From Vigna angularis (lineage: Eukaryota > Streptophyta > Magnoliopsida > Fabales > Fabaceae), in the NCBI RefSeq assembly GCF_016808095.1, contig NC_068974.1:9610001-9674000 (forward strand): a DNA stretch of 64,000 nucleotides. Reading direction: 5' to 3'. The notes under the pieces are model-generated. The model saw only the letters and a list, made by a program, of their open reading frames with translations. It had not been told where the DNA came from and ran no database searches. Position numbers and translations under genes: made by a program. Shown here piece by piece: positions 20,984-32,261 of this stretch; the stretch's first letter is position 1; each line of letters starts with the position of its first letter.

Positions 20984-20989
20984 AATAAA
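20984..20989 (+). terminator. Poly(A) signal AATAAA downstream of the WOX-like gene
   Basis: The first canonical AATAAA on the + strand after the stop codon at 20705, 279 bp downstream and after T-rich sequence. A possible 3'-UTR intron (donor near 20738, acceptor TTTCAG ending near 20911) lies between. Weak on its own. Confidence 0.4.
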
Positions 20990-21551
20990 ATTAGATTTTT
21001 ATGGTTTTTCTTTGATTTCAGTCTAAACAAAATTTCTAATTTAAACAAAATGATGGAAAACTGGGTTCAAAAGAAAATAAAATTATTTACAAAGAAAATA
21101 GCGAAAAATGATTTCTTATGAAATGAAATCCAAAGCGAACGCCATGAGCATGAAAAACAAAATTTTGAAATCATTATGCATATGAGACAATGCAGAAATG
21201 GGAAGAGAGGAACAATGAACTTGTAAACAAAATTTGCACAATTTGAGATTTCGACAAACCTCCCTTTTTTTTTTATATATCATCATTTTTTTGTTTGGCG
21301 ACACCCTATTAGGACATGATTTCCAGTAAACCTTGGAGATACCAAGTAATGAAAGTTTACATTAACAGTTCATGGATGAAAGCGTGACATCAATGAGCAT
21401 AAACCTCATAGGAAGACAAATTAAAGCTCGAGCAAAACAACATCAGTTCCAACTTTTACAATAACTTATGCTTTCCTAAATAATCCGAGAGTCCTCTTCA
21501 CTTGTCCATGGCATTTGTAGAGGTGAACTCACGCCTTGCCACAGTGCTGGA
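20990..21551. other. Ogre interior between the antisense gene and gag; pol is missing here
   Basis: In an intact Ogre the protease-RT-RNase H-integrase region would follow gag on the - strand. Only about 560 bp without any pol motif separates the gag remnant from the antisense gene, so pol has been lost. Nothing else recognised. Confidence 0.6.
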
Positions 21552-22970
21552 TTAACTTTCTTCAAACTTTAAACATCCTGAATCAATCAAAGATTGCACT
21601 TTACGTTTCAGAGCCTTGCATGCCTCTATTGAATGTCCACACGCCCCTCCATGATAATCACATCTGGCATTTACGTCATAGCTCCTTGGATACGGAGGTC
21701 GTATAGGCCTGGTTGGACAAATCTTTATGAGGTTTCTGCGGAGAAGATCTGGTAGTAGCTCTGTATAGGTCATAGGAATAGGAGTGAAGTTGGCGACCTT
21801 CTCATCACGATTGTAATTTCTTCGTTCAGTGGCTCGACTAGACCCATAGGAATGCGACATTTGAGGATAGGCAGTAAAATGGGAATTAGCTCTTCGCTTC
21901 TTATCCTTCTCATGTCTAGGACCATACTCGTTTAAACTGGCTACTAGCTCTGGGCCTAGTGCAATTTTTCCATTTCTTATGCCACTCTCAACCCTCTCTC
22001 CAATTACTACTATGTCAGTAAAACTTGAGGAGACTGAGATGCTTAACATGTGCTCATAAAATGGTGGTTGCAGAGTACTCAAAAACGTGGTAGTCATCTC
22101 CTTGTCGCTCAGACATGGTTCTACTTGAGCAGCTATCTCTCTCCACCTTTAGGCATATTCTCTGAATGATTCAGATTCTTTCTTCACCATGTTCTGCAGT
22201 TGTGCGCTATTAGGTGTCAAATCTTTGTTATATCCATACTGCCTTAGGAATGTCTCAACCAGATGCTTCCATGAGTAGATGTGAGTAGTATCTAAGTGCA
22301 TGTACCAAGTTAGAGCCTCGTCAGTTAAACTTTCTTTGAAGAAATGAATCAAAAGTTTTTCATTGCGGGCATAAGCTGCCATTTTCCTGCAGTACATGGT
22401 TATATGGCACCTCGGGCAAGTATTTCCCTGATATTGCTCAAACTCTGGCAACTTGAACTTTGGAGGTATCACCACATCGGGAACTAAACATAGTTTTTTA
22501 GCATCTCTAGATTCAAAACTTCCTTCACCCTCTCTGGCTCTCAACCTCTTTTCGAGGACTTCTAATCTGCTCTTATCGTCCTTGAAATCTGCTGGTGTAA
22601 TGACACAAGATGGAGACTTCGTCTCAGGTTGTTTTTTTCATTATCATGCTCTCAATACCTGGTTGGATCGTCTGCCTAGGAATTGTGAAAGTGGTTGCCC
22701 CAGGCTCGTCTTCTACTTCAGTTGCATTACCTTCGGCCTTTTGAGTGTCAAGATGTCTCGAGTCCACTCCTGAGGGTGTGGAGTATAATTCGGGGGAAGA
22801 CCATAGGAAGGGAAAGTTCGTGCTTCTGGAACTCCTTGTTGTGATCGTTGCGTGCATAAACATCTAGGACCTTGTAAGGCATCCAGGGTCTTTAGGACTT
22901 GTCTCATTTGTTCCTTCAGCTGCCGGATATCGGCTTTCATTATCTCTTGAACTTCTACTTGGTTCTCCAT
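21552..22970 (-). pseudogene. gag: Ogre/Tat gag polyprotein, broken
   Basis: It starts with MENQVEVQEIM at 22970 on the - strand. The central part (22544-22149) is a retrotransposon gag domain, with PPKFKLPEFEQYQGNTCPRCH, CRKMAAYA, LTDEALTWYM, W..L...FL.QYGYN and LQNM.KKE. The C-terminal part (22097-21552) has the Tat-type proline-rich segment and the CDYHGGACGHSIEAC zinc-knuckle-like end. The domain order is complete, but the gene is broken by a frameshift between about 22860 and 22620 and by an in-frame TAA after REYA near 22145. Gag would form the virus-like particle that packages element RNA. The frame ends in FEES near 21552, where protease should follow but does not. Confidence 0.88.
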
Positions 22971-23722
22971 GATTTTGCCACTGGTTCGTGTCCTTTAGGG
23001 TGTCTTAGATGCTTAGCTGTATTTTTTTTTGTGAAACAAATTAAGAAAAAAGAAAAATAAAAATAAAAAAGAAAAGAAAAGAAAAGAAAACATAGTTCAA
23101 AATCTCTAGTCAGAAACTATAAAGCTGTGAAAATAATTGCCCCGGTATAATTTGGAAATTAACACGAAACAAAGTCAATAAGGTGGTTCATCATTAAGAA
23201 ATCCCCAAAATGCTAGACATAGGAATTCTTGGTCAACCATCACAGGCTTTAGTCATCACATTCTTCATTTGTCTGATCAGTTTCTCGCAGCAATTGAGGA
23301 ATGTTTCAATCCCCTTAGGCGGGTTGATGATTGACATTACAGACCCAGCATCAGCTAATAGCTTAGGAACATTTTCAATGACTTCATTGATGAAGAAAGC
23401 TAATTGTGAGTGACTTGTCCTTCTTCAACGACATATTCCTTCATCTGACTCATCAATCTTTATGTCCCCTTTTAGCTGAATGGCAACATTCCTTCTAGTT
23501 TTGTCACTGCTGCTTCTATCCACTGCTCATTATTTTGAAATTTCTTTTCGCAATTTGGGTAAGGGAAATTAATTACAACTTGATTGTCTTAACCCTTTCT
23601 GTGATTCATTGGCTAAGGGAAACTTCCACTAACAGTCCATGATCTTGGGCCTTTCTTTGAAGCGAAAAACATTTCCCCAATTGTCTTTAACTTGATGGAA
23701 CGTTTCAGCGAAGATTTATGCC
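22971..23722. other. Spacer between Ogre gag and ORF1
   Basis: Contains an A/AAAAG-rich low-complexity tract at 23030-23095 and otherwise decayed sequence. It probably includes the degraded C-terminal part of ORF1, but no frame long enough to support this remains. Confidence 0.5.
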
Positions 23723-24850
23723 TCATATGATCTGCAATGTGGCGAGAGATGCAGGTGTTAGCGATCCTCTCAGGATACTCAAATTATTTTTTTGCGCTAA
23801 CATAGGATTGCAATTAATACACCACCTGATACCCATGAGGGGTACATTAGGATACCTCCTGCAATGATATGTGATCTGCGATCTATGCTGCCAAGGGACA
23901 CACCATTTAACTTGTTCTTCATTTAAACTTGCACAAAGTTGCGCCCATTCATTTACTCTTTTCACATGTGGTTCACAAGGAACAGCCCAAGACAAGTGCA
24001 AAAGTGCCTAAAAGTCACTTCTTTTTCCAATGGTGACCCATGTTCACCTGACTGAGTACCTGTGATGGACTTTTTGTACAAAATCCAACTTTCTCTCGGG
24101 TAATCGTTTACAATGTCCTTGTAATCGATTATATACTACAATAATTCGTCCATGGGGTACAGGGAATTTAAGGCGTCTCCAGTCTCACGGGAAATGAACC
24201 ACATATACAACACTGGTAGACAACATAACATCTTTCCCCCTTTAAGTTCATAACAACGATTAAGGGTCCCATAAACTTCAGCCAGGATGGCACTGACTAG
24301 ATTCTCACAGCGCTCTTTGTCTCCCACAAATGCATTCATAGCGGCATAATCGACGAGGTTTTTGACATTTAGGAGAAAGCATGACACCATAGAGGAGAAG
24401 AGCTAATACATCCGTAAACATTTCCCAATTTTCCTCTTAAGCCAAACGATGTAGGTATTCCCATAAGTATCTTTGAGGAAGGCCCCTCACTTTGCCCTTG
24501 ATTGTGAACTCGCTTTCTAACTTCATTGGGTGTACTTTATACTGCTCAAGGTAGTTGTATGGAGCTTTTTCCTAGAGAGGTATATTTAAGACCTTCTCGA
24601 ATTCTTCCACCATTGGTACTAGTTGGAAATCTTGGAAAGTGAAGCACCTTAGTGATGGATCATAGTACCGGGCTAAAGTAGTAATTGCTGATGTTTGGAC
24701 CTCTACCTCTAACAGACTCAACAAATTCTTATACCCCACCAATATTATCCTCCTTTACTCGACGTGCATCTTTTCGTCAAAATGTATGAACTCAAATACC
24801 TCTTGACTCAAAATTCCATGTTAATTCCCATCTTTAGCTTAAGGGCCCTA
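23723..24850 (-). pseudogene. Ogre ORF1 (DUF7745-like), broken
   Basis: On the - strand, pieces in three frames line up in the order expected for the ORF1 protein that precedes gag in Ogre elements. There is an RYYDPSLRCFTFQDFQLVPM block near 24680-24600, an LALLLYG block near 24400, then NLVDYAAMNAFVGDKERC and KGGKMLCCLPVLYMWF in 24390-24136, and NVPLMGIRWCIN in 24001-23723. Stops near 24575 and 24430 and frameshifts near 24380 and between 24136 and 24001 make it non-functional. The protein's job is unknown. The family name DUF7745 is from memory; the match rests on the order of these hydrophobic blocks. Confidence 0.7.
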
Positions 24851-25576
24851 ATCACAACTTTATAATTTTTGACTAGAATCCACAAAACGTGACAAGACTA
24901 TAAAAAAAACATGAGCTAAGAAAGAAGGAAAAAGCAAAAGAAAGAAAGAAAAAAAAGATAAAGAGATATGATGATATGTACGCGGTGCGTGATTTTTATT
25001 AAGCGAACATGAGCGTTATAGGAAAACACATTTCTCCCTTTCGTGCCTTATCAAAGGTTGAATGACTGAAGTTCTAAGGCCAAATATATGCACTCACAAG
25101 GATAGCTTCCTAATGCTTAAATCAGGCCACCAGAGCTATGGCTCTTTTCACTGTTTCTCCACAACAGTCAGAGTAATCAACTAGATGTGGAGACACAAAT
25201 GAAAATAACAGACTCTGGCTGGGGTTCTCACGATAGCCAAACAGGAAGTACATCCCAGAGTGACACCGCTACACAACCCCTCTATTTCTAAGTTGCGCTC
25301 AGACCCGGGTATAGGGCCTCACTCATGATATGCATATGATGTGTGTGTGTGAAGGGAGAATGCAATTATACACCCCAAACCCTCACCTGCAAAACAACCA
25401 GAAAATTCCCAGGCAGATATAACATGTTTCCTACCCTAGGGTTCAATATAACCAAAACAAACACATATACAATTATGACAAATATCAAACAAAGACAAAG
25501 AAAAAGGGGAAGAAAAACACAAAGAAAAACCACATTAAATTCGCACATCTAATTAAATGGCCTGACTCTCTGATAA
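24851..25576. other. Ogre leader between PBS and ORF1
   Basis: Non-coding leader sequence of the - strand element. It includes an AAAG-rich stretch (24905-24965) and a short TG repeat near 25340. No gene seen. Confidence 0.6.
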
Positions 25577-25594
25577 TCCCCAGTGGAGTCGCCA
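25577..25594 (-). other. Ogre PBS complementary to tRNA-Arg
   Basis: The - strand reads TGGCGACTCCACTGGGGA, complementary to the 3' end of a plant tRNA-Arg (TCCCCAGTGGAGTCG plus CCA). It lies two bases from the LTR end at 25597. This is the PBS type reported for Ogre. Confidence 0.9.
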
Positions 25595-26241
25595 TCTGTC
25601 GCAACCGGAATCGCGACGGGACGACGATCCAAGAAAAGAAGAAATAAAAAGTTTCGAAAAAGAGATTTGGAGTCGCCACCATAGTTTATTTTGGAAAACT
25701 ACGGAAAAACCATAAAATGATAAGGCATGGTCAAATTGAACCAGATTCTTGGTTTGGGAGTCGGTTACGCGTAGGGAAGGTATTAGCACCCTACAACGCC
25801 TGGCCTAAGGCAGTACCTTTAACTAAATGTGCGAATGTGGATGTGGTTTTCAAAGTATTTAACTTCCCCTTAAAATAAAACGCTAAAGAAAACAAACAAT
25901 ATTTTTTAGCTTTTTGGGCCCGACAAGGATTGACCTTGCTCCTACGTATTCTCATGCAAAATGAGAAATCAGGGTTCCGTAGTTCATTTAGAAACTATTT
26001 GAGAAACTTGTTTGAAAATTTGTTTGAGAATTTGTTATGGATAAATTTGGATTTTTGGGAGAATGAACCTGACAAGGACTGGCCTTGCTCCTACGTATCC
26101 CCATATTTGATGGAGAATCAACGATCACGTAGTTCTGGCAAGGCAATATTGTTTGTAGTTTTGAAAAAGTGAATGTTTTTGGTTTTTTGAGGATTTTTAT
26201 ATTTTTTGGTATTTTTTATTGTAATATTTATATTTTTTTTT

Positions 26242-26640
26242 GCGTAATGAGTACTAGGCTGATGCGTACGATCGCACGAGCACTCACACGGCTTTTCCTT
26301 TATTGCTTTGCGTAATGAGTACTAGGCTGATGCGTACGATCGCACGAGCACTCACACGGCTTTTTTCCTTTATTGTTTTGCGTAATGAGTACTAGGCTGA
26401 TGCGTACGATCGCACGAGCACTCACACGGCTTTCTCTTTTTATTGTTTTGCGTAATAAGTACTAGGCTGATGCGTACGATCGCACGAGCACTCACACGGC
26501 TTTCTCTTTTATTGTTTTGCGTAATGAGTACTAGGCTGATGCGTACGATCGCACGAGAACTCACACGACTTTCTCTTTTATTTTATATTTGGGCAATAAG
26601 TACTAGGCTGATGCGTACGATCGCACGAGTACTCATACCG
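26242..26640. repeat. 69-bp tandem repeat, six copies, in the Ogre LTR
   Basis: Units start at about 26242, 26310, 26380, 26450, 26519 and 26591. Each holds AGTACTAGGCTGATGCGTAC, GATCGCACGAGCACTCACAC and a T-rich tail. The first five copies are nearly identical; the sixth has drifted. The core GCGTACGATCGCACG contains the palindrome CGATCG and several CpGs. Confidence 0.92.
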
Positions 26641-26769
26641 ATTTATTACATTAAATGTTTTTTAAAGTTTTATATATTTTTTTATTACAATTTTTATAAT
26701 TTTTATATAAAACAACACAAATAAGTTTACTATAAATAAATAAAACAAAGGGGTGAGGGTTACTGTACA

Positions 26770-27105
26770 AGGAGTCGAACGTTCGTTAGGGAAGACGAAC
26801 GTTCATTGAAAAAAGTTGGAGATCCGTTGAAGACGAACGTCCATTGGGAAGACGAGCGCTCGTGGGGAAGGCTGACTTTCCAATGGGGACGAACGTCTAT
26901 TGAGAAGACGAACGTTCGTGGGGAAGGTAGGAGATCCATTGTGGACGAGCGTCTGTTGGGAAGACGAACGTTTGTGGGGAAGGTAGGAGATCCATTTTGG
27001 ACGAGCGTCTGTTGGGAAGACGAACGCTCGTGGGGAAGGCTGACGTTCCAATGAGGACGAACGTCTATTGAGAAGACGAACGCTCGTGGGGCTGAAGAGC
27101 TTCTG
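26770..27105. repeat. GACGAACGTTCGTGGGGAAG cluster in the Ogre LTR
   Basis: About ten units of 30-45 bp built from GACGAACG(T/C)TCGTGGGGAAGG and GGACGAACGTCTATTG words. Both strands stay open, giving 121- and 82-aa translations that are not genes. Confidence 0.8.
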
Positions 27106-27159
27106 CTGAACGGCTCATGCAACACTTCGCTGCAGGTTATGGAAAATGGGCGAGCTTGA

Positions 27160-29900
27160 GAGATAAGGTGATTGGGTCACTGCGGGTGGTGGGGTGCAGG
27201 AACGATGATGGTCAGTGTGGGCTGTTGTTACCGGGGAAGTTACAGGGGTGCAATGGTGATGAGGGAGTTAGACGGTGATAGGGAGTTTCATGGATGGTAT
27301 GGGTTTGGTTGCGAGTTTTGGTGCTCAAGAAATGATGAGAGTGTTCGGTGGTCGAGGAGATGAGTGGCTCGCGAAGGTGTTCCGGGAGGTTGATGATGGA
27401 AAGAAGGTTGTGTTGTTGTGGTGGTGGTTGGCTAGGATGATGCGAGGCCGCAGTGGCGCAAGGAAGCTGACGGCTTTCAATGGTGGTATTAATGGCTATG
27501 ACATGTCAATGGGGAATGAATGCGGTGGTCTCGATGGTGGCTTCGTTACACTCAAGGTGATTTGGTTTGAAGGTGGTGTAGACGATGACAGTGAAGGGAC
27601 GGGTTTCACTGCTGAATCGCGTGAAGTAGTATGGTAGCGATGATGATCTGGGGTGATGAGTTTTCTGAGTTTACCAAAGCCATGGTCGGGTTCGTTAGTT
27701 CTGAAGCTGGCGAAGTGGTCACGGTGGTAGCAGGGTTGAGAAGGTGATGGCATGCGAAGGGGAGTGAGCTGCGGTGGTGACTAGGATGACAGCGGCGGCT
27801 GAAGAATGGTGGCAGCAACTTGGTGGTTTGGATGGAAGGCTTTAGACTGGTCACGGTGGGGAGTATAAAGTGGTGCAATGGTGATGAAGGAGTTAGGCAG
27901 TAATATTGAGAATGGCAATGGTGGCTGAGGGGCTTGAGATGATGACGGCTGTGACCCAAAGATGGGTTCTTGGTAGTCCCGTGGAGGTGCTACCTAGTGG
28001 CTGATGAGTGAAAAGGTCATGGTGACCGGCGGTGGTCAGAGATGGTGATTGAAGGATTCGAGATGATAAGGTAATGAAGCAAGAGTTGTAGAGGAAGTGA
28101 TGATTCCCGGTAGTATCAAGTTTCCCGGTTGGTGTATGGTGGGAGGTAACAGTGATGAACCAGTGGTCTCAGTGATAATGGCGCAAGGTGGCTGGGTGAT
28201 TTGGTTGAAGTGATATGGTTGAAGATTCGGGTGTTGGAGGTGTTGTAGGTGATCGGGATGAAGTTGAAAAGGAGCGTTGTCCGTGAAAACAAAAGGGGAA
28301 AGGGTATATGGTCGCGAGGTCTCAAGATGAGGATGATGATGTTGATGTGTATAAGGGTTATAGGTGCAGTGTTGGAACAGTGTTGGAGATGGAAGTGATG
28401 CAGTTGGTCGAATGGTAATGATGAAGTTGGTGGGCTGGAGTGGACGAGTATGGGTGTTTGGCCGTGGGTGTTAGCAGTGGCCGTGGGTGTCAAGATGGTT
28501 GTTCGGTAACAATGGATTGGTACGAATATTCACACAACATCTATTTAACTTAATACATGCAAACTTATCCACATGCAAACGTAGCAACAGTATGACAAAG
28601 ATACACTCAAAGACGACTAACCAAACTCAGTAAAACATGGAACGGGCTGCATTACTTACCTCTTGAAGCTTGGTTTATCTTTGTTAAGCCCTGGGTCCTC
28701 TTCGTGGCTGGCTTTCCTCTTTCGATAAGGTGCTCCTCCCTCTGAATGCGGAGTATTGTAGTGGTCTCTCAGTCGTTGGAAGTGCAGGTGTAACGTGCTG
28801 CTGGCAACACCTCTTCCAGGCACTCCTCTAGCCGTTGGATGTTCCCTGCTGGGATGTTGTAAAGCGTTTTCAATGCTGGATGAAGGCTTACTGGATGAAG
28901 ATGAGTGCGATGGAGCTGGAGTTGCTATGTGGATGGTGTTCGAGAGGAATATCAGAAGTGATGAAGCTGGAGCTTTTGTCTGGTTTTTTCGGTGAGGATC
29001 CCCCTATAGTGAGTGATGGTCGTGTCTGGTTTCGCTGTGGTTGGTAATGAGTGAAGAGTTTTTTTGGTTCAGAGATGGATGATGGGTTGGAGGCAATGGA
29101 CGTTGGAGATGAAAATGAAGAAGATGAAGGTGGCCGACCGTGAGTTGTTGGTTGTGTGGGAATATGGAGGTGAAGGCGGCTTTTGGGAGGCTGACCCGTG
29201 AGGTGTTGGTGATGGGTGGTGGTCATGCGATGTTGGAGTTGAAGGTCATGGTGTTCAGTAATGTGGTAAATGAATATCGATGATGGTTGCAGGCAATGGA
29301 GTTTTTAGGTTTGTTGAAGGTGAGTGGGAGACAAAGGTGAGTGATGATGAGAAGTGGAGATAGTGGAGTTGGATACGGTGGGGACTCGTGGTGGTGATGG
29401 TGGTGTTCGGGATGAGTATGCGGTGTGATTATGTTGGAGGTTATTACTGGCGTGTTTGATGATGGTCGTCGTGTGTGTGTGATTGACAGAGAAGGTGGAC
29501 TATGAAAGAAGAAAGGGATCCCGGTGATGGGTGTACGTCGTGTGTCCTGATGTTGGTGGTGGAGACGGTTTTTATATGCAGAGGTGACCTTGCTGGAGAT
29601 TCAGTCTCGTTCTGTGAGGATGATAAGTGTAGTGAGTGGTGGTCGTGTAGTTATGAGGTGTTTTAGGGTGGCTGTGACAGTGGGTGAATATGGTTGGAGA
29701 TGGTCATTGGGTGAGGATAGGTGGCGACCTTTTTGTGTTGGTCGAGATGATTATGCTGAGGTGATGAAGCTAGAGCTTGAGTCTGGTCTTTGGTGAGGAC
29801 GATAGGTGTTGAGAGTGAAAGAAGATCGGTGATGATAGGAAGTGGTATCTAGCTCTAGATGAGGGTGATCAACGGAGAAGAAAATATCCTTGGCAGGGTG
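27160..29900. repeat. G-rich GGTGATGG-like low-complexity block of the Ogre LTR (partner: 1-870)
   Basis: Long stretch of GGTGGTGATGG/GATGATGG-type words with local duplications; for example GTGATGAAGCTGGAGCTT occurs at 28958 and, with one change, near 29762. A short less biased segment is at 28500-28800. All open frames here are low-complexity (His/Ser/Pro-rich on the - strand). Confidence 0.7.
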
Positions 29901-31261
29901 TTGCATGTGTTTCAGATGCCAGACGGAATCAGTACAGGTGCCAGATGGGGGCTCGTGGGGGACCAACTCTGGTGGAAGTCCAGAACCCTTGCCATTTTTA
30001 TTCATGGAAATTCTCCTTCATAATTCTTTATCATTTCACAGAGCATCTTCTTCCTAAAAGTGTTTCTCCATGTGCGCTGTAAATGTGCTACCAACATGCA
30101 CTTCCATTTCAAAACATATTTTATGAACATTCAACTCATCACCATCATGTGCTTTCAGCTTTTCTTGTATCAATGCCGTGACCTCCTGCTCCACTCATTA
30201 CCATCATGTGTTTTTGCTGACCAAAATTCTGCTCCACCATTTTGCCCACGTGAAAACTGAAAACACCATGAGTTTCTCTTCAATTTTAATATTCAACTCA
30301 GCTGCCCATGCTTCCAGATTGCGTCTGAGATTGCTTCCGCTTCCAGCCATGCATCTAACTTTCTCCGAATCAAAATCCAAAAGTGGAAGCCTGCCAAAAT
30401 ATTCTCTTGCAGAAACCCATACTGCAAATGGTTTTCAGATGTTAATGGCGGACAGTGGCAGAGGGTGGCCATCTTCGCTGTTCAGACCGAATTAAAGTGT
30501 ATCGCCAGCTTTTGGATGCTCATTCAAACAGAAAGCGAACGAACCTTCATATTAAATGAACGAACGCTCAAACCAAACGCTCACGAGGTATAACAATCGG
30601 ATACAGGCCGAACGCAAACAGTAGCAAAGAACGAACGTTCACAAGGTCAACCAACGAAAACCGAACGCTCACAGTCACTACCCGAACGCTCGATATCTCA
30701 AACAGACCGAACGCTCGGCTTGGACGCTCGCTAAACTGAGAACAAAACCACATTAACAACGAACGTTCAAACAGTGGAGACCGAACGTTCAGCATAAAAA
30801 TTGCCGAACGTCCAAACAAGCATGAATGGCCGAACGGTATAGGACGAACGGTTGAAGCAATGGAGGACGAACGCTTTTATAAGGGTGAGGACGAACGGTC
30901 GAACAGTGCAAAAGGATGGAACCGAACGTTCGCAGTGGAGCAGGACAAACGCTTTAAGCTAAGAAAAGACGAACGCGGATTGCTCATGTTTGAACCGTTT
31001 GGACGAGCGCCTGATCAAACTGCTACGCCGAACGGTTGAGGACGAATGGTTGAACCGTTTGGACGAGCGGCCACAGCAATAGTGGGAAGAACCGAACGCG
31101 CTCAATGGAGGACGAACGATCGCGCCATGCAGAGGACGAACGTCTGATACCCTTTTTTATTTTTTTTATTTTATATACATTTTTTTCAATTTTTCTTTTT
31201 ATGAGGAGAATACAATAAAACAAAAATATTTAGTCAATCCGGACGAAATTGAGTGTTGACA

Positions 31262-32261
31262 CCCAGAACCAGCCAACATAGCCATTGTCCAGGAATTTTA
31301 TGCAAATGCTAAATCCTTCTCCCCGGACACAGAACCCTTCTGGAGCTATGTGCGTGGTCAGCGGATTCCATTCAATGCTGACACTATAAATGAGTTCCTC
31401 AACACAGAGTGGGAAGATGATGACGAGCTATGTGGCTACGCCGAGCTGATGGTGACTGAGCTTGACTATGAGGAGATTGAGCAGGTCTTATGCATTATAG
31501 GAGGCACATTTCAAAGAAATAGGCAGCAACAACCTCTTCACATAAAGAGGGTACATCTCAGTTCTCTCAGCCGTCTATGGATGCCTCTTGTGCATTCCAA
31601 CATTTCACCGTGCACACATGTCTCTGATGTCACGGTTAACAGAGCTGTCATCTTATATGCCATTCTCACTGGACGCTCTGTAAACCTGGGGAAACTAATC
31701 GCTAATGAGATATGCAACTGTGCGAATTCAACAAAAGCTCCCCTTGGACATCCATCTCTGATCACACATCTCTGCAAGCAAGAAGGAGTGGACACTACTA
31801 TTCCACCTTTCGAGCATCCCAGGAAACCGATTGATATGGGGTATTATACCCAATTTTGTTTGGATGCAGATGATGGAGTTGCCAGTCCACCACCCAGATC
31901 ACCGAGGATACATGCTAGACAGCGCCCTATCCCCAGACGTCCTCAGCCACCACCACCAGCACCTCCGTCCGATCCTTACCAGATGATGGACATGAGACTT
32001 GCACTGATTGAATCAAAGCTGGAGGCGGTGAATCGGATCGGCCAGGCCCATGCAGAGATGATGAGGCATGTTTATGCAGCATCCCATCCAGGTTTCATGA
32101 CGTCTGACCAGTACAGCACCTTCGTTGCTTGGCCTGGGGACCAGTCCTTTCCTGCTGGGGGGGGTAGACCTCAGGATGGCACTGCTGCTATGGATGAGGA
32201 TGATGATGACGACGAGGAGGAGGACGATGATGAGGCAAATGAGGAGGAGGACTCAGACTGA
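31262..32261 (+). pseudogene. Athila env-position gene, 'putative plant transposon protein' family, 5' end cut off by the Ogre LTR
   Basis: The frame is open from the very base where the Ogre LTR ends: it reads PEPANIAIVQEFYANAKSF, SYVRGQRIPFNADTINEFL and on to the TGA at 32261. That is 333 residues, lacking an N-terminus. The pattern FYANA...VRG..I.F...TIN.FL, then SDVTVNRAVILYAILTGRS.N and HPSLITHLCKQEGV, fits the family catalogued as putative plant transposon protein (PF20167, from memory), found after pol in Athila-type elements. A Pro-rich stretch and an Asp/Glu-rich tail follow. A start inside the frame would miss the conserved first block. Function unknown; it occupies the env position but shows no signal peptide or membrane segment. 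Confidence 0.8.

Larger units (their letters stand above)
1..31261 (-). mobile_element. Ogre/Tat-lineage Ty3-gypsy LTR retrotransposon, pol-less, left end outside window
   Basis: The two ends are the same sequence in direct orientation: 1-2250 matches 29034-31261 almost base for base, apart from a poly-T length difference. Read on the - strand the order is 5' LTR (25597-31261), tRNA-Arg PBS (25577-25594), ORF1 remnant, gag remnant, long repeat-rich 3' region, polypurine tract (2251-2265), 3' LTR (2250 leftward). The LTR begins TGTCAACACTC and ends GCGACA, so it has TG...CA ends. Very long LTRs, ORF1 before gag and a tRNA-Arg PBS are hallmarks of Ogre elements. No protease, RT, RNase H or integrase frame was found, so the copy depends on others. 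It carries an antisense WOX-like gene and hosts the nested array at 4315-15577. The roughly 1% LTR difference seen by eye suggests a fairly recent insertion. Confidence 0.88.
25597..31261 (-). repeat. 5' LTR of the Ogre element, complete (5665 bp)
   Basis: Bounded by the PBS on the left and by foreign coding sequence on the right (31262). Termini on the - strand are TGTCAACACTC... and ...GCGACA. It contains the GAACG word cluster (30513-31143), a long G-rich low-complexity block, a GACGAACG cluster (26770-27105) and a six-unit 69-bp repeat (26242-26640). The region near 25700-25810 (TTACGCGTAGGGAAGGTATTAGCACCC, given here only as its first bases TTACGCGTAGGG) is a conserved part of legume Ogre LTRs as I remember them. 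No coding frame is credible. Confidence 0.9.

Noticed and set aside
20584..20988. 134-aa frame overlapping WOX exon 2 in another frame
   Set aside because: The exon 2 frame with the WUS-box-like motif joins exon 1 in phase; this one becomes poly-Phe in the 3' T-rich sequence.
31538..31795. 85-aa frame on the - strand within the Athila gene
   Set aside because: Shadow of the + strand frame, which has the family's conserved blocks.
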